From Porphyra umbilicalis (lineage: Eukaryota > Rhodophyta > Bangiophyceae > Bangiales > Bangiaceae): a stretch of DNA of 38,317 nt. Shown piece by piece: positions 1 to 9,164 of this stretch (position 1 is its first letter; each line of letters starts with the position of its first letter). A program made the translations under genes and the position numbers. The notes beneath the pieces were generated by a model. The model was not told where the DNA came from and ran no database searches. It saw only the letters and a list, made by a program, of their open reading frames with translations. The stretch lies in contig KV919257.1 of NCBI GenBank assembly GCA_002049455.2, positions 1-38,317 of the forward strand. The letters are read 5' to 3'.

Positions 1-1195
1 AGCCGCTCGCCGCGCACCGCCCCGCCGACGACGGGGTGCCGAGCGCCCCGCACGAGGCGGCCACGTCCACGCCGGCAGTGGCAAGCGCGAGCGCCCGCGC
101 GCGGCACGCGATCGTGTCCCCCGCGACCCCATTTTGGGGCACAAACGGGCCACCGGTGCGGGCGCAGAGGACGCGCCCCGACGCAATGCGGACGGCGTAC
201 GCGGCGCGGCACGCGGCGGGGGACGCGTACGGGGCAGCGTCGCCCGGGCACGCGGCGGCAATCGAGGCGCACCACGACGCGGGGGAGCGGTCGAGCACCG
301 ACACGGCGTCCCGCTCGTCAAAGTAGACAAACTGGTCGTAGAGTTGCGTGACGGCCGGCGTCAGGAGTGTCAGCGACGTTAGCCGCCGGGAACACGCCTC
401 GTACGTGGCAAACGCATACGCGGTGCGGCCGCGCCGGCCCCGCGGCGGGCCGATCGTCACTGACACCGCGTCGGGCGTCGCCCAAAACGCGTTGGCGGAC
501 CGCACGGCCGACCCCGCCGGCACGTAGGGGGCCCCCCCGCCGACCGGCTGCGCGGCGAGCAGCGCCCGCCCGACGGCCACCCGCCCGCCCTCCCCCCCGA
601 GGCCGACGGGCGTAAACGTCACGGCCGGCGCCAGGAGCGCGCCGAGGCGCGCCACCCACCGGCCGACCGCCCGCCGGTTGCTCACTGTCGGCCTGAGCAC
701 CGCGTCGACGGTCGCCAGGCGCGCGGCCCGCAACGCACGACCCCGCCCCCCCGCGGGCACAGTCGTCGCATTCTCCCCGCCACACCCGTCGACGGACGCT
801 GCCGCCGGCGCTGGCGCCGACCGCCGCCCACACGTGTCCCTCGCGGCAAAGCGAAAGGCGCCACCAACGGCCGGCGGCAGCGCCGGCGTCCCAATCCCCG
901 CACAGTCGGCGGCGCGCCACCCATATCCGGCTCCGTTTTTCGCCACCGCCACGAGCGCGCCAAAGGCGACCGGGTCACACCAGCAGCCGCCCGCGTTCCA
1001 CGGGGTGAGCGCCGCGCAGCAGGCGGCCGCGTTGATGACCGCCGCCGTTGGTGTGCACGACGCGAGGATGGGGGGGAGAAGGGCGCCGCAGGCGGAAGCC
1101 GCGGTGGTCGGGGAGGGGAGCGCGCCGGTGGCGGCGGCCGCGGCGGCAGCGGCGGAGGCGGTGGCTGCCGCCGAGAGGCGGCGGAGGCTGCGCAT
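1..1195 (-). CDS. secreted cysteine-rich protein with LTP-like eight-cysteine domain (3' end off window)
   Basis: The frame starts at the ATG whose complement is 1193-1195 and stays open for 398 codons to the left edge, so the C-terminus is missing. Residues 1-32 are a signal peptide (MRSLRRLSAAATASA, then an Ala run). The cysteines that follow are spaced C36, C47, C59-C60, C71-x-C73, C98, C122. This C..C..CC..CxC..C..C order is the eight-cysteine motif of plant lipid-transfer and hydrophobic-seed proteins, although the last spacing is longer than usual. A second, unnamed region (about residues 200-398) has more cysteines and segments such as DAVSVLD, SWCASIAAACPG and VAGDTIACR. Amino-acid composition is balanced and third positions are strongly G/C, unlike the shadow frames. 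Seen: signal, cysteine pattern, open frame. Inferred: secreted or wall-associated, possibly binding a hydrophobic ligand. The C-terminal region could be a lineage-specific domain. Confidence 0.7.
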   Translation of the reverse strand, partial: MRSLRRLSAAATASAAAAAAAATGALPSPTTAASACGALLPPILASCTPTAAVINAAACCAALTPWNAGGCWCDPVAFGALVAVAKNGAGYGWRAADCAGIGTPALPPAVGGAFRFAARDTCGRRSAPAPAAASVDGCGGENATTVPAGGRGRALRAARLATVDAVLRPTVSNRRAVGRWVARLGALLAPAVTFTPVGLGGEGGRVAVGRALLAAQPVGGGAPYVPAGSAVRSANAFWATPDAVSVTIGPPRGRRGRTAYAFATYEACSRRLTSLTLLTPAVTQLYDQFVYFDERDAVSVLDRSPASWCASIAAACPGDAAPYASPAACRAAYAVRIASGRVLCARTGGPFVPQNGVAGDTIACRARALALATAGVDVAASCGALGTPSSAGRCAASG

Positions 1196-1537
1196 CGCGG
1201 GGGGAGGGGGGGGGGGGGGAGGCGTGAGGAGTGGCGGAGCCCAACGTGGGGGGAAGGCGCGGGCGACGCGCACGGGCGGTGGGGGCACGGACGTCGGCGG
1301 CGGGGGGGACGCAACGGCCGGCTGCCGGCAGGCGGTCAAGGGCGGGGCGGCGGGCGGGCGGGCGGGCGGGCGGCGGCGGGCACCGAAGCGCCGTAGCGCG
1401 CCGCGCGCGCCACACCGCGTGCACGCGGCGGCCACGCCGGCGCGCGCTGTGGCGCTTACAGCCAGTATCCGCTTATATCACACCCTTGCGCAATTGGTCA
1501 ACTGTCCAGGTTGCTGGATTGTTGCGGACTGAATCGC

Positions 1538-1601
1538 CACATCTGCAGGATCTGACCATTGAGATGGTCCCCCACATCTGCACATCTGCAGGATCTGACC
1601 A
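1538..1601. repeat. short direct repeat, 43-bp spacing
   Basis: The 21-base string CACATCTGCAGGATCTGACC(A) occurs at 1538-1558 and again at 1581-1601. It lies in A+T-richer DNA upstream of the secreted-protein gene on the minus strand, and could be promoter-proximal or a remnant of a dispersed repeat. Nothing else marks its function. Confidence 0.6.
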
Positions 1602-1682
1602 ATGAATTGCCCTCAGGCGACTCGGTCGTCTGCCAACAGTTGAATACTGCGGTCTCGGGCGCCCTCGGGCAAGGAAAGCCCC

Positions 1683-1710
1683 CCAGTTATATGACATGTC
1701 ATATAACTGG
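1683..1710. repeat. perfect 28-bp palindrome
   Basis: Reading from 1683, CCAGTTATATGACA is followed directly by its exact reverse complement, with no spacer. A weaker inverted pair follows: GATGGTTTCT at 1756-1765 and AGAAACCATC at 1808-1817. It could be a protein-binding site, a cruciform-forming sequence or the core of a small foldback element. No neighbouring gene clarifies which. Confidence 0.8.
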
Positions 1711-1969
1711 AGCGCATATCCGTCAGGGTTGTAAGATTTCGACGAAATCATCATTGATGGTTTCTTTTCTCAATAATTATCAATACGTAATTTTCATTCA
1801 TGGTTACAGAAACCATCAGCCCGACTTCTTCTGAAAGTACTTGATGAAGGACCTGAATCATGTCTCGTGTAACAGCCTGTTAGTTCTTCTTCGGTACGTC
1901 TCTCGCGACCCTCCACACGATGCCTATGGGGGTGGGCCGCCGCCTTCGCCGCGCGGCACGTGCTCGCCG

Positions 1970-2284
1970 TCATTGGAGCGACGGGGGGGACAGCTCGCGC
2001 GGCGGCCGCCGCCGCGTTTGCGGCGGACGGGGGGGGGGTCGGAGGGGGGGGTGGTTGTGGGCCGACCGCAATCGCCACACGGCCACCCTCACTAGGGTTG
2101 GGGTGTGTGAGGCGTTGCGCTCGGAAATGCAGGGGGGAGGAGAAATGGCGACCAGCATGCGAAGAGATGGCACGCATGTGAGCGGAAACGCGGCGGCGAC
2201 GACTGCCGAACCGACACACACCATCACGACGGCGATAGCGGCGGCCGCCACCACGCGGCGTGCGGCCGGGCAGGAGTGTAGCAT
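1970..2284 (-). CDS. possible small secreted protein, unrecognised
   Basis: A 104-residue frame from an ATG at 2284. It begins MLHSCPAARR and has a long hydrophobic stretch at about residues 10-33 (VVAAAAIAVVMVCVGSAVVAAA) that could be a signal peptide or anchor. The rest is Pro/Arg-rich and looks less protein-like. The G+C-rich island it lies in (about 1920-2340) also supports other frames on both strands, for example a plus-strand frame around 1960-2180. The call is therefore weak, and this could be one exon or chance. Confidence 0.2.
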   Translation of the reverse strand: MLHSCPAARRVVAAAAIAVVMVCVGSAVVAAAFPLTCVPSLRMLVAISPPPCISERNASHTPTLVRVAVWRLRSAHNHPPLRPPPRPPQTRRRPPRELSPPSLQ

Positions 2285-2484
2285 GGCATAGAGCAGTACT
2301 CCTCCCACCTGCACGGCGGCGGTCGGGTGCGCACATGCCAGTGGTGCAGCAGGGGCATTGAGAAGGCGAGCTCCGGAAACAAAGACCGACAGAGGCGGTG
2401 TCAGCGAGTCCAGGATCCGCTTGTTCCACTTGCGGCATGACTTGTATTTTCTTCAAATTAAAAGAGAACACGTGGCCCACCGAC

Positions 2485-4498
2485 GATCATTATCAGAGCG
2501 TGCTGGCATGATTTCGATAATTTTGCAACAATTACAAGTTGGTCCCCCAGGGCAGGGACCAGGTAGCGAAGCTTCTACTTTTTCGTGAGAACACAGACAC
2601 ACAGTTTGGGAAAAAGCCAGTAGTCACCAGTGCGCATCCACCAGTTCTTGACATTCGATCAGATTCACTTGGAGATAGCCTCACAGGACAGATCTCGATG
2701 AGCTGAGTCGAACGGTGTGTCCAACTCCAAAACAACGTTTGCTCAAACAATAAGGATTCTATTCCCTGGCCTTTAGGACAGGGTGCTCTCAAAGTGTAGT
2801 GATGCACACATATACTTAGATCACGGGACTTGCTCTCCGTTTCAGAGGTGGCAGTCTGCATTCGTGTCCTCAGGGATCTGAGGGCGTGTCGACGTTGGAA
2901 GGGTCGCGATGACGCTAAAAGCGAATAGAGTTACGTGGCTGAGAAGGATTGTCCTGCCACGAGGGTCACAGGGCCCGGACGGTGCCTGCCCCCCTATCAC
3001 CCCCCTCCGCCCCGAGTTGGGCGCGGCGACCGCGCGCAGCGACTACGGGGGTTGAACGCGCCCGCGATGACCCGCGGGTGATCGTGCCTGCGCACCGGCT
3101 TCTGTTGCGGCGGCCCGTCGGCCTGCCATCTAGCGGCGCGTTTAGAGGTGCGCTGCGCGGCGGAGTGAAGGCCCCTCCCGTCGGCGTCGCGCGACGCCGG
3201 CGAGCCGCCGCCGTTACGGTGCCGGCGGCGGCACCCTTTTCCCCGCCCCACGTTTCCCCCGCCACGGCAACGTGACTGTGCGTGCCCCCATGCGCGCTCG
3301 CGGCTATGGAGTCGGCCGGCGTGCCCGGTGTCGATACGTCGCCAAGCGCGCCACCGCCCTGAAGGCCAGGGTATTGCACGCACGTGCCTGGATTCCTAAG
3401 GCGCCAAATGTGTTTCCCGTCACACGAGCGAGTGCTTTACCCATTCTACAAATATTGTTGGGATGACTGACAGAGCAAATATCTTATCATGTGATGCAGT
3501 ATTCAGCATAATGGTTGTACATCGGGGGAGCGTCTCTTTTCGATGCTGCCATAGAATTCCGAGCTTCAGCACTGTAATGAGGCCTTTCGTTCTGCTCCTT
3601 CACTCTTCTGACCACGACGTCGCTGGGTCCCTTTCCTCTTTCCCAGTTGTTGTTGTGTCCCTTTGTCTTCTCCAGTTAAAGCGTCCCCATTGTCGGTCCC
3701 CATTTGGTATCTTCATCTTTGTCGTATGATTCTCAGCACAAAGAAATGGTCAGCAAGGCGGACAAGCGCAGCACCCGGCGCGCCGCCACACGCAGGGGGA
3801 GGTCGACAGCAGAGGCGATCAGATGCCTCAAGAAAAGAAGAACAGAAGAGTAAACAACCCGGCTGGGGCTCGGGGGGGGGACGGGGAAGGACGAGGAACA
3901 CATTGAAGAAAAAACATACCTGAGTGCAGCGCAACGTGCATGGTGTGCGGAGGGGGGGAAGGGGGGGGGGAAAGAAATGGGCGGATGCGGCGCGCGGGGG
4001 CAAAGAAAGGGGCGGATGTGGCGAGCGCGTCCAAGAGAGAGCACGGGTGGTGCGGTGACGACGATGGAGGGGTGCTGTGAAAGGCCCGACGGAGGGGCGA
4101 GATGGCGAGACGACGGAAGAGGGCGGAGACGCGGTGCTGATATGGCCGCAAAGATGCGCGCTGCTGACCATTTCGGGGCTCTTGTGTGGAGTACAGTGGG
4201 GGTTCCAGGAAGGCATCTGTAAACGCTTTTGGAGGAAGCTGTAATCGCTCGCATGTGTAATCCTTCTGGACCAGAGCGATCGTAGGCCATCGAATGCTGA
4301 AACGTGGATACGCGTGATTGGGCGTACAGATGGGATCATCCAATCACATGGCCTAGAGGGTGACCATCAAACAGACCAGGGCCATCAATTTCATGCAACG
4401 TGGCTGCCTGAGCGTTGAGAACGCGAATGGATCCCTACTAGAAGCTTCGCTAATGACGATCATTATCGCGTGAGAATTATCGACCCACATCCCTGATA
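2485..4498. other. intergenic DNA, no supported gene
   Basis: A mostly A+T-richer stretch with a G+C-rich island at about 2960-3380 and a purine-rich G tract around 3870-3980. Short open frames exist on both strands but none is recognisable or has consistent codon usage. No RNA gene was seen. Confidence 0.5.
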
Positions 4499-4684
4499 TC
4501 CGTCTGCCACCAGATAAGAACCCATCCTGTCCCCGTATTTTAACGACTGATTCACTTTTTTCGAAAAGCACGCCGTTGGGCTCAGCTCACCCTCCCGTGC
4601 TCCATCATCTTTTTCCCACAAAAAATGGACGCTTCACTCTTTTTGTTGGTAGGTGGGTCGGTATCGGGGTATACACCAGTTAAG
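4499..4684 (+). repeat. left long inverted repeat of pogo-like element
   Basis: Starts with TCCGTCTGCCACCAGATAAG and runs to CGGGGTATACACCAGTTAAG. It closely matches the reverse complement of 6866-7051, with scattered single-base differences. The match stops sharply outside TATCCGTCTG and just inside CCAGTTAA. Confidence 0.7.
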
Positions 4685-4830
4685 AGCTCACCCAACAACG
4701 TCGGTTGCGAACCATCTACGAACCGTTCAAGCGCGAAACGTGTTCGCCTGTGAGTGGCCAAAATCGTTTGGGTAGCGATATGCGCAGGCTCTGCGAACCC
4801 GCTCCGCTCGGATCGAGAGTACTTGTTTTG

Positions 4831-5436
4831 TTATATCGGCAGATCGCAGTGTACAGCGCGGCCCCGCAGAACGCCTGGGGTAAGCCACAAAGGTAGCACC
4901 CTACACAGGCCATCATGTCTAACAGCTGCGAAGTAGTTTTTCACATATTCGGACGACATCCTGTTTCCGAGCAAGAAGAAACCCCACAACAAATATGAGC
5001 TAAATACAATGATCACAACAGAAGGCGTGTCAGGCATGCCTGCCGCGGCCGCGCCCGCACGGATAGACGAGCCCTCCGTGGCGGGCACAAGAGCCCCACG
5101 GAGAGAGGGGCTCACCACACCGCCGTTGGTGGGGTCGGCCTCCATTGTCGTGGTAGAAAGAGATGCACCAGGGGTATTGAGGTGTCGGGGGCGCGAAGGG
5201 GGGGTTACGGTGTGGAGAATAGCGGGGTGGAACAAGATCGGGTCAGCGCGGTACGGACGGTCAGCTGTCGAGAGCGTGGCAGTGACGTCGCTGGTTTGTG
5301 GGCGTGCTCCCTGCGTTTGACAGAAGCGGGGTGGCTGCTGGGGGCCGCCTGTCGGCCACACAGCGGCCGTCGCTCGCCGTCCACAGGTCGCTGGCGGCCG
5401 CTTGCCGGCAGCAGAAATCTCCGAATAAGCTCCCAT
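4831..5436 (-). CDS. unrecognised ORF with one predicted membrane segment, inside the pogo-like element
   Basis: A 201-residue frame from a genuine ATG (complement of 5434-5436). The first 110 residues are Pro/Thr/Arg-rich and low in structure. A clear hydrophobic segment at about residues 139-157 (VVIIVFSSYLLWGFFLLG) is followed by a short charged tail, MSSEYVKNYF onward. It lies on the opposite strand to the transposase remnant and upstream of it. A plus-strand frame over 5009-5320 competes. It could be captured host sequence carried as cargo, or chance. No family is recognised. Confidence 0.3.
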   Translation of the reverse strand: MGAYSEISAAGKRPPATCGRRATAAVWPTGGPQQPPRFCQTQGARPQTSDVTATLSTADRPYRADPILFHPAILHTVTPPSRPRHLNTPGASLSTTTMEADPTNGGVVSPSLRGALVPATEGSSIRAGAAAAGMPDTPSVVIIVFSSYLLWGFFLLGNRMSSEYVKNYFAAVRHDGLCRVLPLWLTPGVLRGRAVHCDLPI

Positions 5437-5626
5437 GACGACTAAAGTATATTAAAATCCTTAAACTACGTACCAACGTCCTAAATATTCGTGCAACAAG
5501 ACACATGACATCAAGGAACGGAGGCCGTTTGCGGAGTCATTTGTAGGGGCTACTTGCTCTGGACCCACCCGAAGATTGTCCTCCGGGACAATCTTCGAGT
5601 GCGACGAACTGCGGGGCGGCCATGTA

Positions 5627-5652
5627 TCCGTCTGCCACCAGATAAGAACCCA
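5627..5652 (+). repeat. third, internal copy of the pogo-like terminal sequence
   Basis: TCCGTCTGCCACCAGATAAG recurs here, again preceded by TA (5625-5626), then diverges after AACCCAT. It suggests the end of a second, nested or deleted family member inside the first. Confidence 0.6.
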
Positions 5653-6067
5653 TGGCATCAGATAGGAACCAACTGTAAGGGTCGATTCTTCACAGTGTTT
5701 TTATACTAAGTGAGTTTCTGGATGATCAAACAGATGCTAACACTCAAACAGGAGGGCCCGTCTTCCCCCAAAGCATAAATGGATGCTGTAGTGAGACACA
5801 TGAATGAAAAAAGCAGGTCTTCAGCTCGCCAACCATGTGATCAGCTTTTCCATACGCCATCGTCGTCGGCAGAGACGGGTGGCCGAGTGTTTTTGATGGG
5901 GTCTCTGTCCAGACGTTCCAACGGTCAATTTTCGGATCAAATCGCCCTCTACGACCCTGCCAAGCGTCCATTGCGCGCGCGCGCCAAAAATATGACCAGG
6001 CAGAAAAGCACGATTCCCAGTCCTGAGCTCGTGTGTTGCATGTGGCGCGGCCTTCACTTGCGTGGAC

Positions 6068-6618
6068 ATGGTCGAGTGCGTCAAGGTCGCGGCCGACAAC
6101 GCCTTTACGCCCGCCGCCCTAGTGTCTGCATTCTCCGCGGTGGGCATGTGGCCACTCGAACTCACCAACGTCCCCGCGGAGGAGCTGTCACAAGGAGCAG
6201 ACCGAGTGGTCTTGGACGTTAACCTGGAGGTTTTGGTGTCACGCCTCACCCCGGTAGTCCGCAAGGACCTGTCGTGCCCTACAATAGTGCAGGGAACGCT
6301 TTCGACAGCGGAACGAGCAACTGTTTTGACGGTGCCGGAGGTGCTGGCAGCTCTACAGCAGCTTGACGCCGACAGGCTCAAGAAGCAGCAGGACCACGAG
6401 GTGAGTCGTCGGCAGAGGGAGGCGAAGGTGGCCGCTAAGCAAGCCAAAAGGCCGAGCGGGCTGCAGCGCAGGAGCGCACGAAGTGGGCCAAGGTTTGGCA
6501 GCTGGTCAGTGAGGAGGCGGCCAAGGAGGGCCAGCACCGGCTGCACCGACTGTACCCGTCTCCCCGCAAGCTGGTCCTGCGGAAACGTGCCAGCAAGCAG
6601 CACAAGCTGTTTCATTAG
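6068..6618 (+). pseudogene. pogo-type DDE transposase, C-terminal remnant, one frameshift
   Basis: From ATG 6068 the frame reads MVECVKVAADNAFTPAAL, followed by a VSAFSAVGMWPL segment. This matches the end of the pogo/Tigger DDE_1 catalytic domain, where 'A F R A T G I W P F' follows the last acidic residue. A Lys/Arg/Gln-rich stretch follows (residues ~95-130, DADRLKKQQDHEVSRRQR), as is usual in these proteins. Near 6446-6452, in the run CAAAAGG, the sensible frame shifts by one. In the new frame, KAERAAAQERTKWAKVWQLV and a basic tail continue to TAG at 6616-6618. The upstream catalytic region is absent or unrecognisable. Seen: both frames and the shift. Inferred: one former ORF. Confidence 0.5.
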
Positions 6619-6865
6619 CCCAACGCGGGTGATTGTCGCCAGCGTGGACTGCTGTGATCACGCCCTTGATTCCATTGTTCTTTTTTCTGTTCAAGCTGTG
6701 GTTGGATAGAATATTGCGAGGGGTTTCCAGGTTTTTGATTGGTGCAATAGGATTTACCCCCATAGACAGTTGACTCAATTCGAACGGTCACACATGAACA
6801 CTGTGATACAATTATCCGTCAACACTGCAGAACGCCTAGGTTTTCCCAAGATGCTTGATGGGTTT

Positions 6866-7051
6866 TTAACTGGTGTATACCCCGATACCGACCCACCTAC
6901 CAACCAAAAGAGTGAAGCGTCCATTTTTTTGTAGAAAAAAGATGATGGAGGAGGGGAGGGTGAGCTGAGCCCAACGGTGTGCTTCTCGAAGGAAGTGAAC
7001 CAGTGGTTAAAATACGGGGACATGATGGGTTCTTATCTGGTGTCAGACGGA
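6866..7051 (-). repeat. right long inverted repeat of pogo-like element
   Basis: Reverse complement of the left repeat. The outer tip reads TCCGTCTGACACCAGATAAG, one mismatch from the left tip in that string, and is bordered by TA at 7052-7053. The inner border also contains ACACCAGTTAAAAACCCATC, which resembles the tip's ACACCAGATAAGAACCCATC, so the repeat itself may have arisen by duplication of a shorter motif. Confidence 0.7.
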
Positions 7052-7684
7052 TATGGGAAACGGAGGGGGTGACGTTGCTGGGTTGACGACATGCGAACTG
7101 GAGCCTGCGAACGGCTTCCCCGTGAGATGTCCACATTCCGACAGTCCAATGCTAGAATTCAAGCAAACATACCATCGATCGACCTCGCGATCACGTTGAT
7201 CTGGGCCCCAATCCTCAGTAAATAAGACGGTCAAGTGAGACACGCAGCGAGATAGGCCGCAAAATTTTGCGATCGAGTAGACACGATGACGTCAAACGCA
7301 CAAATGTCGGAGACACGTTGGCAGTACAGTCATCATTCGGTTATATCCATCGCCATTTGTTTACAATTGCTGACAAAAGTTATCAGCGTGTCCAGAGACT
7401 TCCCGATCGGCTGCAATGAGGTGATTTCAATACTACGCCGCAGCAAAAGAAGTATGGAAGATAGCATTTACGGGGATCTCAGACGGGATGAAATGCCTTA
7501 ATTATTTGCCTTCGCAGAATCTGATAGCGCGTCAACGTCACTCGTATCACCCCCCCATGCCCCAACACTCGTCATGGTCACTTTTGCGAGCGTCATGGTG
7601 CTGTGAACAGTGCGGCAGGTGCGGTTGGTGTGGTTGCGGGGGTAGGAAGAGGAGCGGAGGTGAGTACAATGAGGGCGGATCGCG

Positions 7685-8020
7685 CTAGAGAAGGTGTGCA
7701 CCGGTGGTCGATCGGCTGTGATCCGACCGCCAAGGCAAGGGGTTGTACGTGTAGTCATCCTTGGATTTGGGTAAGTTGATCTGGTCGTAGAATAACTTGA
7801 AGAGGCCGATCATCAATGCGTTTGCAGTCCACATTCCCCATGCTCTCCGCGCCTGTGGTGCATTCTTCGGCCCGGTCATATCCACTGTGGATATAACCGG
7901 GACGGATTTAACCGAATAATGACTATATCTCTCATCATCTCGCGGCACGGTTGCATCTCGCGACCGACTGCAGTGATATATAGGTCTCTTATTGGTCCAT
8001 TCCAGCCGGCAGGCGTACAT
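7685..8020 (-). CDS. unrecognised 111-residue ORF
   Basis: Starts at a true ATG (complement of 8018-8020), with an in-frame TGA a few codons upstream, and ends at 7685. Composition is protein-like and not G+C-biased: MYACRLEWTNKRPIYHC, a VPVISTVDMTGPKNAPQ segment, then a hydrophobic-aromatic stretch ALMIGLFKLFYDQINLPKSK. No family is recognised. A hairpin-prone inverted repeat (7872-7900, arms around ATATCCAC/GTGGATAT) lies within it. It may be a fragment of a transposase or of a host gene whose G+C content differs from its neighbours. Confidence 0.3.
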   Translation of the reverse strand: MYACRLEWTNKRPIYHCSRSRDATVPRDDERYSHYSVKSVPVISTVDMTGPKNAPQARRAWGMWTANALMIGLFKLFYDQINLPKSKDDYTYNPLPWRSDHSRSTTGAHLL

Positions 8021-9164
8021 CGTGCGTGCAATCTGGTGGCGCTTTCACCTCGACCGAGACTGTAGCATTTCTAAGAACCACCACGTTGGTTCGTCGTCTG
8101 GCCGAAGTGACCTCTTGATCAGCTCGGTCCGTCGAAGGAACTGCCCCGGAAATCGACCCACAGCCCAGCCTTCCCCCAACGGGAGGAGAGGATCACGGCA
8201 AAGCCCAGGGGGGAATCGTAGTCCAAAGCACAGCTGGTTTTTTTCAAACGGCGACGGGGACGGCGTCCCCGCTGGCAATAAACCCCTCCCCAACCCGAAC
8301 GCCGGTGGCCAAAGTAGCCACCCCAAATGCGCCAAACAGATAAATCCCTCCAAAGCGAAAAGTTCAAACAAGTAGTAGGGGGGTTGGGAAAACCACTTGG
8401 GAAAAGCCCCGCCCCCGACCGAATCCGATCTCCCCGAGATCTGGACAGATCATTCCCTTGCTGGCCCGGATCGGGATATTTTGGGACGGCCCCCGGGGGG
8501 GTGCTGTCCACAGCTGAGGGGCCACGCCCCTTCCAACTGTAAGACCCCCAACCGCCACACAGCCCCCTCGTCGCGTGACGTGGCGTCCCTGCCCGTCCCG
8601 CGACGACCCCTGGGGAGGGGGTTCCGGCCCGGCCCCCCGGCCGGGTGCCGGCCACAACCGCCACCCCCCCCCCCCCTCCCCGATCCTCGCCCCAGAGGGG
8701 TTGTCGAGGTCGGTCCGCGGACTGGATCGGCCCCACGCCACACCGGCGTGGCGTGGCGGGCGGCCCGCACCGGTGTCTCGCGGCCCCCACACCCCCCGTG
8801 ACGCACGTTGGCCCCACCCCTCCCCGTGGCCCCACACGCACACCCCGGTCTCACCCCCCCACCACGTGCAACTCCGCGGCTCCTCCCCACCCCCCCGCGA
8901 CGTAACCCATCCGCGCTGGTTGCGACGCGGTGTTCGCCGACTCCTTCCTCCTCCCACCCCACGACGTGCCGTCCACTCTTCCCCCGTGGTGCCCGTCGAT
9001 TCTTGCTTCTTGCTTCTGTGGGCCCTCGGGGGGTCCCCCCCCCCCCCCCCTCCTCCACCACGCGGTTGCCCCCACCACTCTCATCGGAGCGAGGACCCAG
9101 CGGCCGCCGACCGCAAGGTTTCCGCGTCCGCTTCGTCCTCCGCGATGGCCGACAAAAAGATGAG
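8021..9164. other. C-rich region, probable LTR or untranslated sequence
   Basis: From about 8120 the plus strand becomes strongly C-rich, with long C tracts (about 8663-8680 and 9037-9052) and few A or T. Open frames here are Pro/Arg low-complexity shadows on both strands. Its position, between the antisense ORF and unrelated A+T-richer DNA on the side where the gypsy element's 3' end should be, makes it a candidate 3' LTR. No matching second copy was found to the right of the element. Confidence 0.3.

Larger units (their letters stand above)
4499..7051. mobile_element. pogo/Tc1-mariner-like DNA transposon, degenerate
   Basis: The two ends are inverted copies of about 190 bp. The outer tip TCCGTCTG(C/A)CACCAGATAA starts at 4499 and, reverse-complemented, ends at 7051. 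Both tips are flanked directly by TA (4497-4498 and 7052-7053), the classic Tc1/mariner/pogo target duplication. The interior holds the C-terminal part of a DDE transposase on the plus strand (6068-6618), an unrelated-looking minus-strand ORF (4831-5436) and a third copy of the tip at 5627. At about 2.55 kb the element is the right size for a pogo-type transposon, but the N-terminal DNA-binding and first catalytic parts of the transposase are not recognisable. Confidence 0.6.
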
